From assembly GCA_015501585.1 (NCBI GenBank), contig JADNRY010000035.1:310001-374000 (forward strand): DNA of 64,000 nucleotides. The letters are read 5' to 3'. The notes beneath the pieces are model-generated. The model had not been told where the DNA came from. It saw only the letters and a list, made by a program, of their open reading frames with translations, and made no database searches. Each line of letters starts with the position of its first letter. Position 1 is the first letter of the stretch. Of this stretch, positions 1-10,082 are shown piece by piece. The position numbers and the translations under genes are program-made. Source of the DNA: Rhodocollybia butyracea (Eukaryota > Basidiomycota > Agaricomycetes > Agaricales > Omphalotaceae).

Positions 1-196
1 TATGGCCGCGCAAGACGCCAAGCTCTGTGTCGCTGGAATCATCGCTGATGTCGAGAATCCAAGGAATATGGCTGGATTGGAGGAAGGGATATGGAGGACA
101 ATCGATAGCAGTGGTGAAGATTCCGAGAGGGTTCTCTCGAATGAAGGTGCGCAGAACGGGAATATCATGCTCAACGTGTGCTTCTCGAAGATACAT
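1..196 (-). CDS. PaiB/PAI2-type FMN-binding split-barrel protein, 5' end only
   Basis: The minus strand is open from an ATG at 196 to the window edge (65 codons). The N-terminus begins MYLREAHVEHDIPVL and continues RTFIRENPLGIFTTA and SSHIPWILD. This matches the start of the PaiB/PAI2 family (FMN-binding split-barrel proteins, called negative transcriptional regulators in bacteria), which classically open with MYxPxxFxxxDxxxLxxFI and an N/D-PLGxLVT strand followed by SHLPxxLD. In fungi these are usually annotated as FMN-binding or transcriptional regulator-like proteins of unknown substrate. The 3' part, including most of the barrel, lies outside the window, and any introns there cannot be seen. 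No stop codon or splice signal is needed in the visible part. Family assignment is by remembered similarity. Confidence 0.75.
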   Translation of the reverse strand, partial: MYLREAHVEHDIPVLRTFIRENPLGIFTTAIDCPPYPFLQSSHIPWILDISDDSSDTELGVLRGH

Positions 197-448
197 TTGC
201 GCCGCAGGTCACGGTAATCAAGCCGGAACCTCTTAATGACACTAAGAATGCGGGAGCAAGCGAGAGATGGAAGAGATGGAAGTGTCAAAGTGCCGATATT
301 CTATGATAAGCCGCTACGCAATTTATTTCGGAATAAGCTAGCGGGATTTCTGTTGACTTTGAATATTAGAGTCTATACACGCGGATATCCATAAGCGCGC
401 ACCTAAAGTTGTAATCAAGTATTGAGCGCTTAAACTAGCGCGTCTTTC

Positions 449-2989
449 ATGGACATGCTCCCCAGGCCTAAACCCCCAGCACAGCTCCGGCGAGCGTCTA
501 AGGAGTCGTCCAAATTGACTTTTCCTGACGACGATGACCCTGATATTCCTGGGCTGCTCAATCGAGCAGATGATTTGATTAGAGAAAGACAGCGAGGTAT
601 GCAAAATGCCTGTGTTTCTTTCATTTACTGATCATGCCTTGGTAGAGCTCAGCTTCACATCTGAACTTTCTCGTGAGCTTAAGCAGACTCACGAAGCTCT
701 CGTTGCAAGAACACCGCTAACTTCGCCTTCGTATCTCCATGTACCGCTACCGCCGATGAGCCCACCGGCCCACAGGAGCATCAGTACATTCAACAACACT
801 AGCACACCATTCCAAACTTTACACGCTCTACACTCTACACAGTCTCCAGTCTACTCGAATCGCCCACCTAAACACGCCCGTCGCGTCTCAATCACCCAGT
901 CTGAACTTGGTCGTCTCTCGGACCAGAATGCTGAGCTTTTACTCAAGCTGGAACAACTGGAACAAGAGTCTGCTTCGGCTGACAAATATGGCAGGCGCAA
1001 ACTTGGTAAATTGGAACGCGAAATTCAGACTCTGAGAACCGAGTTGGACGAAGCCAGACAGGACGCGATTCGGAGGACCAAGGAAGAGAAGAGCGCGGCC
1101 CGGATGAAACCTAGGAGGAAACATACTGAGGATGAAGAAACCACACCCACATTTCAAGACTTTGCACCCTCGAGCTCCACTCGTTCAACTTCATCCTTGT
1201 AAGTGAACCTCTCTGCACTTTGACCTGAACACATCGCTGATCAACTACCAGTGCGACCGATGCTACGAACGATTCAGCATCATCTGAATCCTCCACTATC
1301 ATCTTAAATCACCTTCTTTCCAAAATTTCAGAGCTCGAAGAAGCCAACGTTCTAATATGCCAAGAGCAGCTTGAAACTGCAGGACGTCTTCAAGTCGCAC
1401 AAAGCGAGGTTGAAAGCATTAGGAAAGTCTGGTCTTATCTTGGAATAGGACCAGGACCTGACGATGACGATGACAACTCAGTCGATGTCGAGATTGTTGA
1501 CGACGAGGAAGACTTGATTGGAGCTGAAAAGCAGGGTACAATCCGATTTCGGACCTTAAAGCAAGACGCCTCTGAGTCGGCTCCCTTCGCAATTGCGTCT
1601 CAAGCTGAAAATGTCTTTGATTCGTCCACACTCTCACAAGTCGATTCTGTACAGTATCTCCGTTCCGTTGATATTGCTTTCGCCGAGGGAATATACGGAG
1701 GAATGCATAGCACTGTTCGTTCTCCTCCAACATATTCCAGTCAACCCTTTGGCCGCCGATCAGCGAAAGGCAAAGGGAAAGTTAGGAAGAGTGCTGTTGG
1801 CCTGTTTCGCGAAGGGGAAAACGTTCATGACGCCAGTTCTGACTCACTGAACTTGGTTGCCTCCTTTTCCCCGTTCCCAGTTTCTCGTTATACTCCCCAC
1901 TCCTCGTTCTCGCCCAGCAACGAACTTTCCGAGCTCGACTTCTCCGCATTATTCGAGAGTCCAGGGTCTTTTGTTTCTTTGGATGATGAACATTCTCCTC
2001 AATTTGAGCGAGGTTTTCCTGATGGGCTTCGTCGACGATCCCTGGGAAGTGAGATGGGAGATTTTGGAGATAACGATTCATTATCTCGACCAAGGAGCCG
2101 AAATAACTCTCTTTTTCAAGAACTTGAAAGTTCTTTTGACTCTGAAGTCAGTGGCGCATCCCTCGACTCCGGTGAAAATGAAGATAATGACATGGATCAA
2201 TCTGTGTTTCCACGTCCTGCCAGGATTCATATCACCCCGCCTACACCCGACAAGAGAAAAACCTTTTCGGAATCATCGTCGGATTCGTCACCTACCACCA
2301 TATTTACTACTCCACCGTCCTCCACTCCAGGATCATCTGTGAATACTTCTCCTGCTTCGTCTCCATTGGTTTCGAAATCAGATTCTGCTAGGGCGCGGCG
2401 TGCTTCTCTCTCGCAAAGCGTCAAGGCTAGAGCCGGAAGGTGGGGACCAAGACTGGTAACCGTTATTCCGAGAGGTGATGATCCCGATTCCCTGACTGGT
2501 TTCAGCATCCGGAAAGGATTGAGTGGAAAAATAGGTGAAGGATTTGGGTCCTTGTTTGGTAGTTCTATACCTTCCGAGCACGTTGACAGATATTCAAATC
2601 GTCCGGCTACGCTTCAAACTCACTCGCCTACGCATTCCTCCGCCCTAATGTCGCTGTCTCCCGGCGACAGCTCTTCTACGGAGTCGAATTTCACCGCACG
2701 TCTCTCAACTAAACCGTCCTCTTCTCAAGGGTCCTCAACTCCGAAATTAAATTCCAACGTCCGCGTTCTAGTTCGTTCGCAACTATCTAGCATCGACCGA
2801 GCACGTTCGCTCATTCTAGAAGCGTGGCTCTGGTTCCAGCTCCTTGTGGTCCTCAGCGTCTTTATATGGGCTGTAGCAAAAAGAGGACCAAGAAGTGTGC
2901 TGAAGATCGATAACGAAAGTGAGGATATTCAACCTGAAACGAACCTTGCTGCAGTGAAATATAATGATGAAGACCAGCTTGAGACCTAA
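449..2989 (+). CDS. Coiled-coil protein with one C-terminal transmembrane segment, function unknown
   Basis: Three exons join in frame (449-596, 646-1198, 1252-2989) to give 812 residues. Intron 1 is GTATGC...GGTAG and intron 2 is GTAAGT...ACCAG. Residues about 140-230 form a heptad-rich coiled coil (SELGRLSDQNAELLLKLEQ and the following LEREIQTLRTELDEA), with a second short coiled segment around the ISELEEANVLICQEQLETA stretch. The middle and C-terminal half is Ser/Pro/Asp-rich and probably disordered. A single hydrophobic segment (AWLWFQLLVVLSVFIWAVA), followed by KRGPR, lies about 40 residues before the end. This suggests a type II or near-tail-anchored membrane protein with its bulk in the cytosol. 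I do not recognise a named family. A polyadenylation-like AT-rich region follows the stop. Confidence 0.8.
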
Positions 2990-3407
2990 GACAGCCTAGT
3001 ATAGATTTTTCACTCTTTTACATATTGCATTACCTTTTACATCAAGGACATTTTTTTTATCTACATATCTAATTTTTTACATAACATCGTTGTACTATGT
3101 ATCTACACTACCTACACATATTAAAGAGCCAGTTCGATTTGTACGTTCCATTTCATTGTTTTAGCTCATTCATGTGAACTTAATAAACAAATCAAGTTAG
3201 CGATATATACCAGTAACTTATAATTTGGGTACAGCAATATACTACCAGAGGATTATCGAAGAAAATACTGGTACTAAAAAAAGTCAAAGTAAGCTATGTA
3301 TACAAGTACTGTACAAGTGTCCGAATGTGTCCGAATTCTAGCAATACAACAGGTATATTGGTATATACACGGCGCGAAGATAAAATAACAATGTCAGAAT
3401 TAACTCT
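2990..3407. other. Convergent intergenic region
   Basis: This 418-bp AT-rich stretch lies between the stops of the plus-strand coiled-coil gene and the minus-strand adenylating enzyme, so it should hold both 3' UTRs. I see poly-T/poly-A tracts and AATAAA-like motifs (for example ttaataaacaaatc near 3180) but no gene. Confidence 0.5.
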
Positions 3408-5075
3408 TCATGAAACACCATACAGCTTATCGAGCTGTGCTTTGAACGCTTCTTCCACAGCTTTTCTTCGAATGTTACCCTTTGACGCTGTGCGTGGTAA
3501 CGAACCTTTGGGAATCACAATGATCATCTCGGCAGTAATCCTCTCGTGAACGTATCGCCTGGAATGGAAAAGTCGAATTTTCCTCCAGATTTCCTTCTTC
3601 AGTTTAGGCTCCGGGACCTCTCCATCGCTTTCCACGAACAGAACCGGGGACGGCCGTCCTGTCCCCGCCACGATACACTCCGATATGAGAGGCCCACACA
3701 TTGCGCGAGCGTTATCCTCAATCGATTTTGTATCACATCTCAGACTGTTCTCCGTTTTGATCCAATCATCATCCCTTCCAGCAAAGATGTATGTCCCAGG
3801 CCCCACCTCGATGAAAAGGTCACCAGTGTGGAACTTGTTGTCGTCTGGATTTCGTAGTGAGATATCAGGGCAATCGCCCGACTCTGGTAGGACAACGAAC
3901 TCGAGGAGGCGATTGGTAGACTGATGCACACCCGAGTCAACATCAGAGTGAGTTGGACGGAACTCGTATGAGAGACCAGTGAGGGGTCGAAGATGGTGTC
4001 GTGTGTTGGGATCTTTGCCTCCAATTGAAATGAGTGTGGATCCTCCGAGCTCAGTACTTCCGAAAATCTCCTTGAGATTGATTCCGCTGCTGTAAGCGTA
4101 ATCTTGGTCCTCCTGTGAGAGCGCCATACCGCAAGTCGTGACTTCATCGAGACTGGTTAGTATTGCCAGAAACTTTGGGTCTTGTCGAGCGGTTCGGAGA
4201 TGTGCTGAGAAGAAAGCGGCGAACTGCCAAATTCGGTTAACTTGACAATATCTAACCATGGCAGTCAGCTCTTCCGCAGGGAATGGGAACCGGCTCGGCT
4301 GCACGATACAAGTCCCGTATTGCATCAAGGAAAGAAGCAAGCATGTCTGACCAATATGTGCCATACTTCCCATCCAAGTACTAACATCCTGGCGGTCAGG
4401 ATTGATAGGCACACACAGCTGACTGGCCTTGCGAGCCGCTGCATCGAGCCAACGGTAGTTGCACGGAACAAGTTTTGGGCTGCCAGACGTAGACCCACTC
4501 GTGTGGAATATGAATGCGCATTCAGAAGGGTCAATGGACTCTTCGTTGGTGGTAATGTAGGAGTCCTGGACAACCATGCTTAGATTCACCGAAGACAATT
4601 CGATGTCGGAAAAGGCGGGTGCTGTAAATAAGTGTACAGGGACGTCATGTGTTCGGTTGGACATGGAAACTAATGTCCCCGAGTCGCATACTAGCGCCTT
4701 GGCACCTGCTTTCTGGAGGAGCTCGAAGATAACAGTGGGATTAGGGAGGCGAAGACTGAAAAGTTGAGGCACATAGCCCGCTTTCGAGACACCGTAGATA
4801 TGGAGAACATCGGAGTAGGTGTATCCTCCAATCCACAGCCCAACTACCGACTTGAGGGGAACATTAGCCTTGATATTGAGCTCATATGCCCAATACCTGG
4901 CACACAGTTCGACATCATCATAAAACTGTTTAAACGTGATCGTGTCCCATCGGGGGACTCCGAGCGAAGGACCTTGGGAGGAAGGGACCTTGAATGCCGC
5001 AGATTGGGCGAAACGCTCGCTGCTATCTTTGAGGATAGACAAGTGCGTCTTCAAGGGGTTGGTGGAGGGGGTCAT
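3408..5075 (-). CDS. Stand-alone AMP-binding (adenylate-forming) enzyme, NRPS-like/reductase type
   Basis: This is a single intron-less frame of 555 residues, starting at the ATG at 5075 (MTPSTNPLK). An upstream in-frame ATG at 5183 would add 36 mostly hydrophobic residues; I consider it less likely. Adenylation core motifs are in order: A3 FHTSGSTSGSPK (about residues 189-204), A5 FGSTELGG (about 338-345), A7 HTGDL (about 416), A8 FAGRDDDWIKTENS (about 431-444), and A10 PRTASKGNIRRK with the catalytic Lys near 532. These enzymes activate a carboxylic acid as an acyl-AMP. The pattern resembles the adenylation domain of fungal NRPS-like/aminoadipate-reductase-type enzymes. However, no carrier (T), thioesterase or reductase domain follows: translation stops 21 residues after A10. 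Substrate and acyl acceptor cannot be predicted. No biosynthetic partners are adjacent. Confidence 0.85.
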   Translation of the reverse strand: MTPSTNPLKTHLSILKDSSERFAQSAAFKVPSSQGPSLGVPRWDTITFKQFYDDVELCARYWAYELNIKANVPLKSVVGLWIGGYTYSDVLHIYGVSKAGYVPQLFSLRLPNPTVIFELLQKAGAKALVCDSGTLVSMSNRTHDVPVHLFTAPAFSDIELSSVNLSMVVQDSYITTNEESIDPSECAFIFHTSGSTSGSPKLVPCNYRWLDAAARKASQLCVPINPDRQDVSTWMGSMAHIGQTCLLLSLMQYGTCIVQPSRFPFPAEELTAMVRYCQVNRIWQFAAFFSAHLRTARQDPKFLAILTSLDEVTTCGMALSQEDQDYAYSSGINLKEIFGSTELGGSTLISIGGKDPNTRHHLRPLTGLSYEFRPTHSDVDSGVHQSTNRLLEFVVLPESGDCPDISLRNPDDNKFHTGDLFIEVGPGTYIFAGRDDDWIKTENSLRCDTKSIEDNARAMCGPLISECIVAGTGRPSPVLFVESDGEVPEPKLKKEIWRKIRLFHSRRYVHERITAEMIIVIPKGSLPRTASKGNIRRKAVEEAFKAQLDKLYGVS

Positions 5076-6579
5076 ACAAGTGGATAAACTGTTTAAGATA
5101 TGTGACCGAGTAAAGGGCTCCCTTATAAAGATAAAAACCCCGCAGAATAACAAACCTAGGAGCGAATCATCGCGACGAAGCAAGAGTCACAACAGCCAAA
5201 CTGAGCTGTCGGAAGCGGTACGTACGGCCAGACAGCGCTCACGTCTCTTGAACAGCATTGATATGTGGGTCTTGGTTTGTGATCTCTACATACTCGGGCT
5301 GTTAGCGAGTCTTGTCAACAATCTAAACCTGGTCTTGTCAGCATACTTCAGATATGCGTCTCATATAGCTGTGGCTAACCTTGGAGTAGCTGTGTAACTG
5401 TACAATATACAGCAGATCGTTCTGCAGCATTAGAACAATCCGTTAAAACGTCCCCTTATTGCTCCGAACCGCCAAGTTGTACAACTTGGTGTTAAAAGTT
5501 GAAACCATTTCGACTAGGGCAGAATCGTAAAGTGAGTTGAACGAACACAGTCTGAGTCAGACGTTGATAACTTGTATAGCTTTAGGCGGGAGCGCCGCAC
5601 CTAGACACCTGTCAGTAAATACACCTCATCATGATGAACGGTTAATAAATGCCATGTACTAGTACTGTTCTGCCAAATCCTTACCCTGGAGGCTATCCAC
5701 TGAGTTGAGAACAGTTGAGAACTCGGAGCGGACACAGTAACAGCACGATAATGATGTTACGCATTTTCACATGCACCACCTTCATCATGGGCGGCTCGGC
5801 GGGTTCGATTCCGAACGGTGAGTATACTAAATATGCCTCCCTGAACACTTGAGTTCTTAAAGCTTGAACAAGCTTGAACCATGTCATATCTGTATCAAAC
5901 TGAATATATAGTAGTCTAGGCTATGTAGTACGGGGATGCCTAATTAACCAAAATTCAAACTGAAAATTCAAATAATCCAAAGCGAAAATCGTATATATAT
6001 TTATGTGGTAAAAAGCTACAACTGGAAGCCCTCAAATTCTAACGTATTTGATTAGACTGTATGCTCTCGGGGCTTAGGGATTAATCGATTATGATCTGAG
6101 TCCATTATACTAGGGTCCCAGTAAATTTTACCTCAACGTTTTGACTTCACAAGACACTAAACATTATCCGGAGACATGAAAATCAATTACAATGCTATGC
6201 CAATTTTGGAAACCTTCGCTCGTATCGCCATAAGTAGTTTCGGTGAGTCCACCTGGCACCAGTACCAACTAAGTAGCTGTGCTTTTCGCGACGACTATAA
6301 ACGTTTAAACAGTGGATGAATGTATTAGTCCAACCGGAGAAATTGCCACATTGAAGAGACTTGAAACGCGGATTACGTCCATTGAGTGTTAGAATACGGA
6401 TATTATGAATATATAGGCCCACGTGTAGATGCATGGCACAAGCAAGGATAAGTTCCTTGTCATGACCACGGAACATTGGGGATCGTTTTCACAAATACAA
6501 TAGTGAAACAGCAGTCTACTAGGGATGGTGTATAACTTAAAGGGGTTGTACTTATAGCCCAGTACGTTCACTCCAAAGG

Positions 6580-7310
6580 TTTTTAAGCATCACGACTCTC
6601 TGAAGGTAAAGACTCAGTTCTCAGCTTTTGCGCTGTCCGAATACCTTCTCCTTGGAATTGAGAATCGAACTTATCGAGAAACTGTGCATGCCTCCAGTAG
6701 ACTACACAGGTATCGCGGACCGAGACCCCAGGACGGATGTGTATTCCCTGATGTTTAATAAAAGAAACTAAAGTCTATGCCAGCCTGGCATATCGGGACA
6801 CATTTACCTCTTGGTCAATGGTCCTCCATCTTTGGTGTACCAGCGGGTGTACCAGTGCACATTTCAAAAGGTGTATCAAAGAGAAGAAATGGCCGCAGAT
6901 AACAGCCAGATTATGACCCTAACAGCTCCAGCTTTTCACGGGCTAGTCGACCAGAATGAAGATCCTGGAGAGCCACCCATATCTTATGGCTAACGTACAG
7001 ACAAGCTCACGAGTAAGCTTAAAAGATTCAACAGGTTTCCAACGCCTTCCTTGAATATCTAGTTTGGACGATATCGGTTCTCTTTTTCCTTCATGTTTCG
7101 AACATTTTGTTCTAGGTAAACATGCTTCCAACGGATCCACAGAATACCACGTATCTGGAGTCCAGTTAATGTAAACTCTCCGATACAAAGCTTTCTGAGA
7201 GAGAACATCGAGTCCAGGAGAAATATGATCAGTACAACTATTCTGGATACTCAGACGATACGCAGATCGTGGGCAAGTGGTGAATTTTTCTTGGCAGTGG
7301 GCCCTTTCGA
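6580..7310 (-). pseudogene. Possible degraded coding sequence of unknown family
   Basis: Read on the minus strand, one frame is open from about 7310 to 6943 and contains peptide-like text (LYRRVYINWTPDTWYSVD, RRWKPVESFKLTREL). A second frame from about 6765 to 6595 ends with a plausible C-terminus (FLDKFDSQFQGEGIRTAQ). The two are separated by stops and no clean splice pair links them with confidence. I recognise no family. It could be a decayed gene, an intron-rich small gene I failed to splice, or chance. Confidence 0.2.
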
Positions 7311-8495
7311 ATCTCCTCTAGATGAACAACGGGTGGTGTGCACTGTGGGTGGCCTCGATGTTACAGTTCATCGTTTGGGCATCTGTTCGACAAGAATGGC
7401 TCTTCTGATGCTATTTTGGAGATGTCACGCGTACGGGAAGATGTAACACTCGATAACACATAGCTGGTGTGTCTTTCTAGGTGCTTTTTTTTGACAAGGC
7501 AAGCGGCGGGGACGGTACAGTCGACCTTCGGGAGTAAAGGGAACCACAACGACGTGGTACGAAAAAACCGATTGGACTACCTAATGTACGTACAGAGTAA
7601 GTATATAAGTAGCTACTGTGCGTAAGTGGCGGAACGACCGAGCACAAGAACATATGCTCTAAAACTTTTTTTTGTCAGTCTTATACTCAATCGAGGTCCC
7701 TACTGCGTCAGGATACCCGCTCTATACATAGGCTCGGAGTAATAGACAATACATTAGCGGAGAACAACAAGCTGGAGCCCTAATCGGGGCGGTAGTCAAT
7801 GGTATCATGTGCAAAGAAGTACCCCGTAGATATATCTAGGCTGACAGACAGTCCGATGGCCGGGCCCCTCTCAGTCCCCCTTAAATGTTGTGGGTGCAGG
7901 GATGGTGTAGCCTTTGAATTGCGAAAGTTTCCTAATTTGGTCGGCCAAAGCGTTGTATATCAGGGGTGTTTCACTTTGAAGCATGAGGAATTAGCCATGT
8001 CCAGCGCTTGGAGAGCTTGATTAGGCTCGTTAAAACTAAAATACTATAGTAGTAGTGAGATATATCTGAACTTATCACTGTAAGATGTCTGAAGAGTAAG
8101 TCGTCTCATGATGGAGCTTTTTCAGATACATTTATTTCCACTTGTTTACAGTGCTCCTAACCTGTGACAGTCAGGTAGTAGTTATTGTGCCTTGTTGAGT
8201 GAGACCCACCCCCACCGGCACAGGTGTTGACTACATATTCTAGACCCTGAATAATTGATTGAAGAAAGTAGACATACTTGTCTGTCTTGACCATGCCTTG
8301 CAAATGCTAACGGCTTGTCATGGGGGTGGGGGGGGGGTAGGACGACTTGGTTGTTTGCCCGAAGGTGGTCCGATGCTATAGCGACGCCGGGAGTCGCTAA
8401 CACGAGCAACGTTACAAAAAAAGAACAGTACATACTACTACCATATAATTTAATATCATAATATCTACAAGCAAAATCGACTCAAAACCGCATAT

Positions 8496-8584
8496 AGCCC
8501 ACCGCGAGGGTCGAACTCGCAGCCTTCAGATTTCAATGTTAACAGTTGATATAAAAGTCTGACGCTCTATTGAGCTAGGCGGGC
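8496..8584 (-). tRNA. tRNA-Lys(UUU)-like sequence with intron and truncated D arm, probably a pseudo-tRNA
   Basis: On the minus strand the acceptor arms GCCCGCC (8584-8578) and GGTGGGC (8503-8497) pair with one G-U. The T arm is GCGAG-TTCGACC-CTCGC. The anticodon stem TCAGA/TCTGA encloses CT-TTT-A, then about 20 nt of inserted sequence, then A. That matches a UUU anticodon loop interrupted by a canonical-position intron after base 37. The D arm is GCTC-AATA-GAGC, so the loop is only 4 nt and lacks the conserved GG; about 5 nt appear to be missing. The discriminator base would be U. Sequence and pairing are seen directly. The conclusion that it is non-functional is inferred from the missing D-loop GG. 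Confidence 0.6.
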
Positions 8585-9010
8585 AATAAATACATGAAAA
8601 ATGGGAACATGATCTTCGCAGATCCTTTGTCAGCTCATACATTTAAAAAAGGAACGACAGCATCGCCGAAGTTGGTTTGACTCAAAGTACATCCATATCC
8701 CCTGTTTGATTATTAATATAATCGAGCTAGCATGTATCCGACGAGTGACCCCTTCATGGGAAAATTATAAAAACGGTGTGAAGGGCCTCAATCATCCAAG
8801 CGGGGTAAAGACCCAAGGCATTAATATCGGAGGTTGAAATATCCCTTGATCAAGTACAAGATGAATTACAACTTTTACGATTGCAGGTACTTACAGTATG
8901 TCATCCAACAAAATATCATCTCTGAAGCTGCTCTTCCAGGAAAACCACAAATCTCTGACCTACACCTTCCTCACTCCAGTCCACGCTTCCGCGCTCGATA
9001 GTGCCCAACG

Positions 9011-9914
9011 TTATCGCTTTCTTTTGGCGGTGACAAATTGCCGTTTTAGTCGGGAGAGTTCTGGCAGTGTGAGATTTCGTGAAGGTAACGTCAACTTTAA
9101 AGTGGAAGATGAAGATAATGATATGGTAACAACGCCCCCGAAACCATCCTGTGCCGACATTACTTGCTGCATTACCGTGAGCGTTGTTTTTTCGAGTGTT
9201 GACAGTGCATCTGTCGGAGCTTTCGCTGTCTGTTTCGGAATGGCATTAGGATTCAAAGCAGAAATGAGGCTAAATTGATGACTGACCGCGACTGTACCTG
9301 AATTGGGATTGGTTAATTTACCCTTGTCTAGTGCATCCCATAGACCATCTAGAGTAGATTGTGGAATCGGATTGTCTGACCAGAGGAGAGTGAAAAGAGG
9401 CGAGTCCCATCGGACCATGGATGAAGGTTCTTCGTATCGGAGAAATAAGTTTTCCAGAGTCTCTTGTGAATATTTATCATCGCCTTCTCTGAGGTTATTC
9501 CACTCTCGACATTTTTCTTGGGGCGTCAGTACGTATACCTGAAGAGTAGAAAGGGTCGCAATTCGAGCGAGGGGAAGGAGAGTAGATACGCACAGTAGCG
9601 ACTCGGACCTTTACTTCTCTTGCGGCGCAGTATATTTGGTATCGAAAGCCTTTGATATAGTTGGGAGCATCGACGATAAGAATAGTATTGGGGGAGAGAA
9701 GACGGATTATCGCAGTGAGAAGAGCACCACGAGCCGGTTTTTCAGTGGCTGAGCTATCGTAAGCTGATCGCTTGATATCTAGATAATGCGAGGTTTCGGA
9801 GAGCAGAACTACATCTTTTGAGCCTGCAGATTTTGCTTGAAGAAACTCTTTGAGCTGGCTAGCTCTAAAGCTTTTCCCAGAAGCTGGATATCCGGAGATA
9901 GTAACGAGTGACAT
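9011..9914 (-). CDS. KTI12: KTI12, Elongator-associated P-loop protein (C-terminus frameshifted)
   Basis: There are two exons (9914-9594 and 9538-9011). The intron is GTGCGT...TTCAG and joins VRVAT to VYVLTPQEKCREWN. As read, the protein has 282 residues. The N-terminal Walker A is GYPASGKS (residues 8-15), followed by the Kti12-typical LLSETSHYLDIKRSAY region. The family acts with Elongator in modifying wobble uridines of tRNAs. The conserved tail motif LPELSRLKRQFV is present, but the frame then hits a stop. The expected family C-terminus (about 35 residues ending near 8916, including VDWSEEGVGQRFVVFLEEQ) is present in another frame. A single missing base near 9024-9030 would account for this. 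The start is clear and sits 168 bp from the divergent RhoGAP gene. Confidence 0.9.
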
Positions 9915-10082
9915 TTGGCGTTGCTACTTTGATTTGTAAGCCAACCCATCGTTTACTGTTGATCTCATCCAAACACTCCTTTAAATAATTTCTTCATTTC
10001 TTGTTCCTTCATCATTCTCCTTTGGGCTGAGCCAAATTTGTGTATTATCCGCTGTTCGCGGTGATATCTGGCATAGAACGCC
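9915..10082. promoter_or_regulatory. Divergent promoter region, KTI12 / RhoGAP
   Basis: These 168 bp separate the start codons of two head-to-head genes. The stretch must contain both 5' UTRs and promoters. I see no clear TATA box. Confidence 0.5.

Larger units (their letters stand above)
5076..9010. other. Gene-poor 3.9-kb region
   Basis: No convincing protein gene was found in this stretch. ORFs are short and in scattered frames, and base composition is more AT-rich than in flanking genes. It contains a tRNA-Lys-like sequence on the minus strand at 8496-8584, and a minus-strand stretch of about 6580-7310 that reads like degraded coding sequence. The 5' flank of the adenylating enzyme lies at its left end. 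The displaced natural C-terminus of KTI12 lies at its right end (to about 8916; see that gene). Confidence 0.5.

Noticed and set aside
5785..5815. gggttcgattcc resembling the T loop of a tRNA
   Set aside because: The flanking five bases on each side do not pair and no acceptor or anticodon stem can be drawn.
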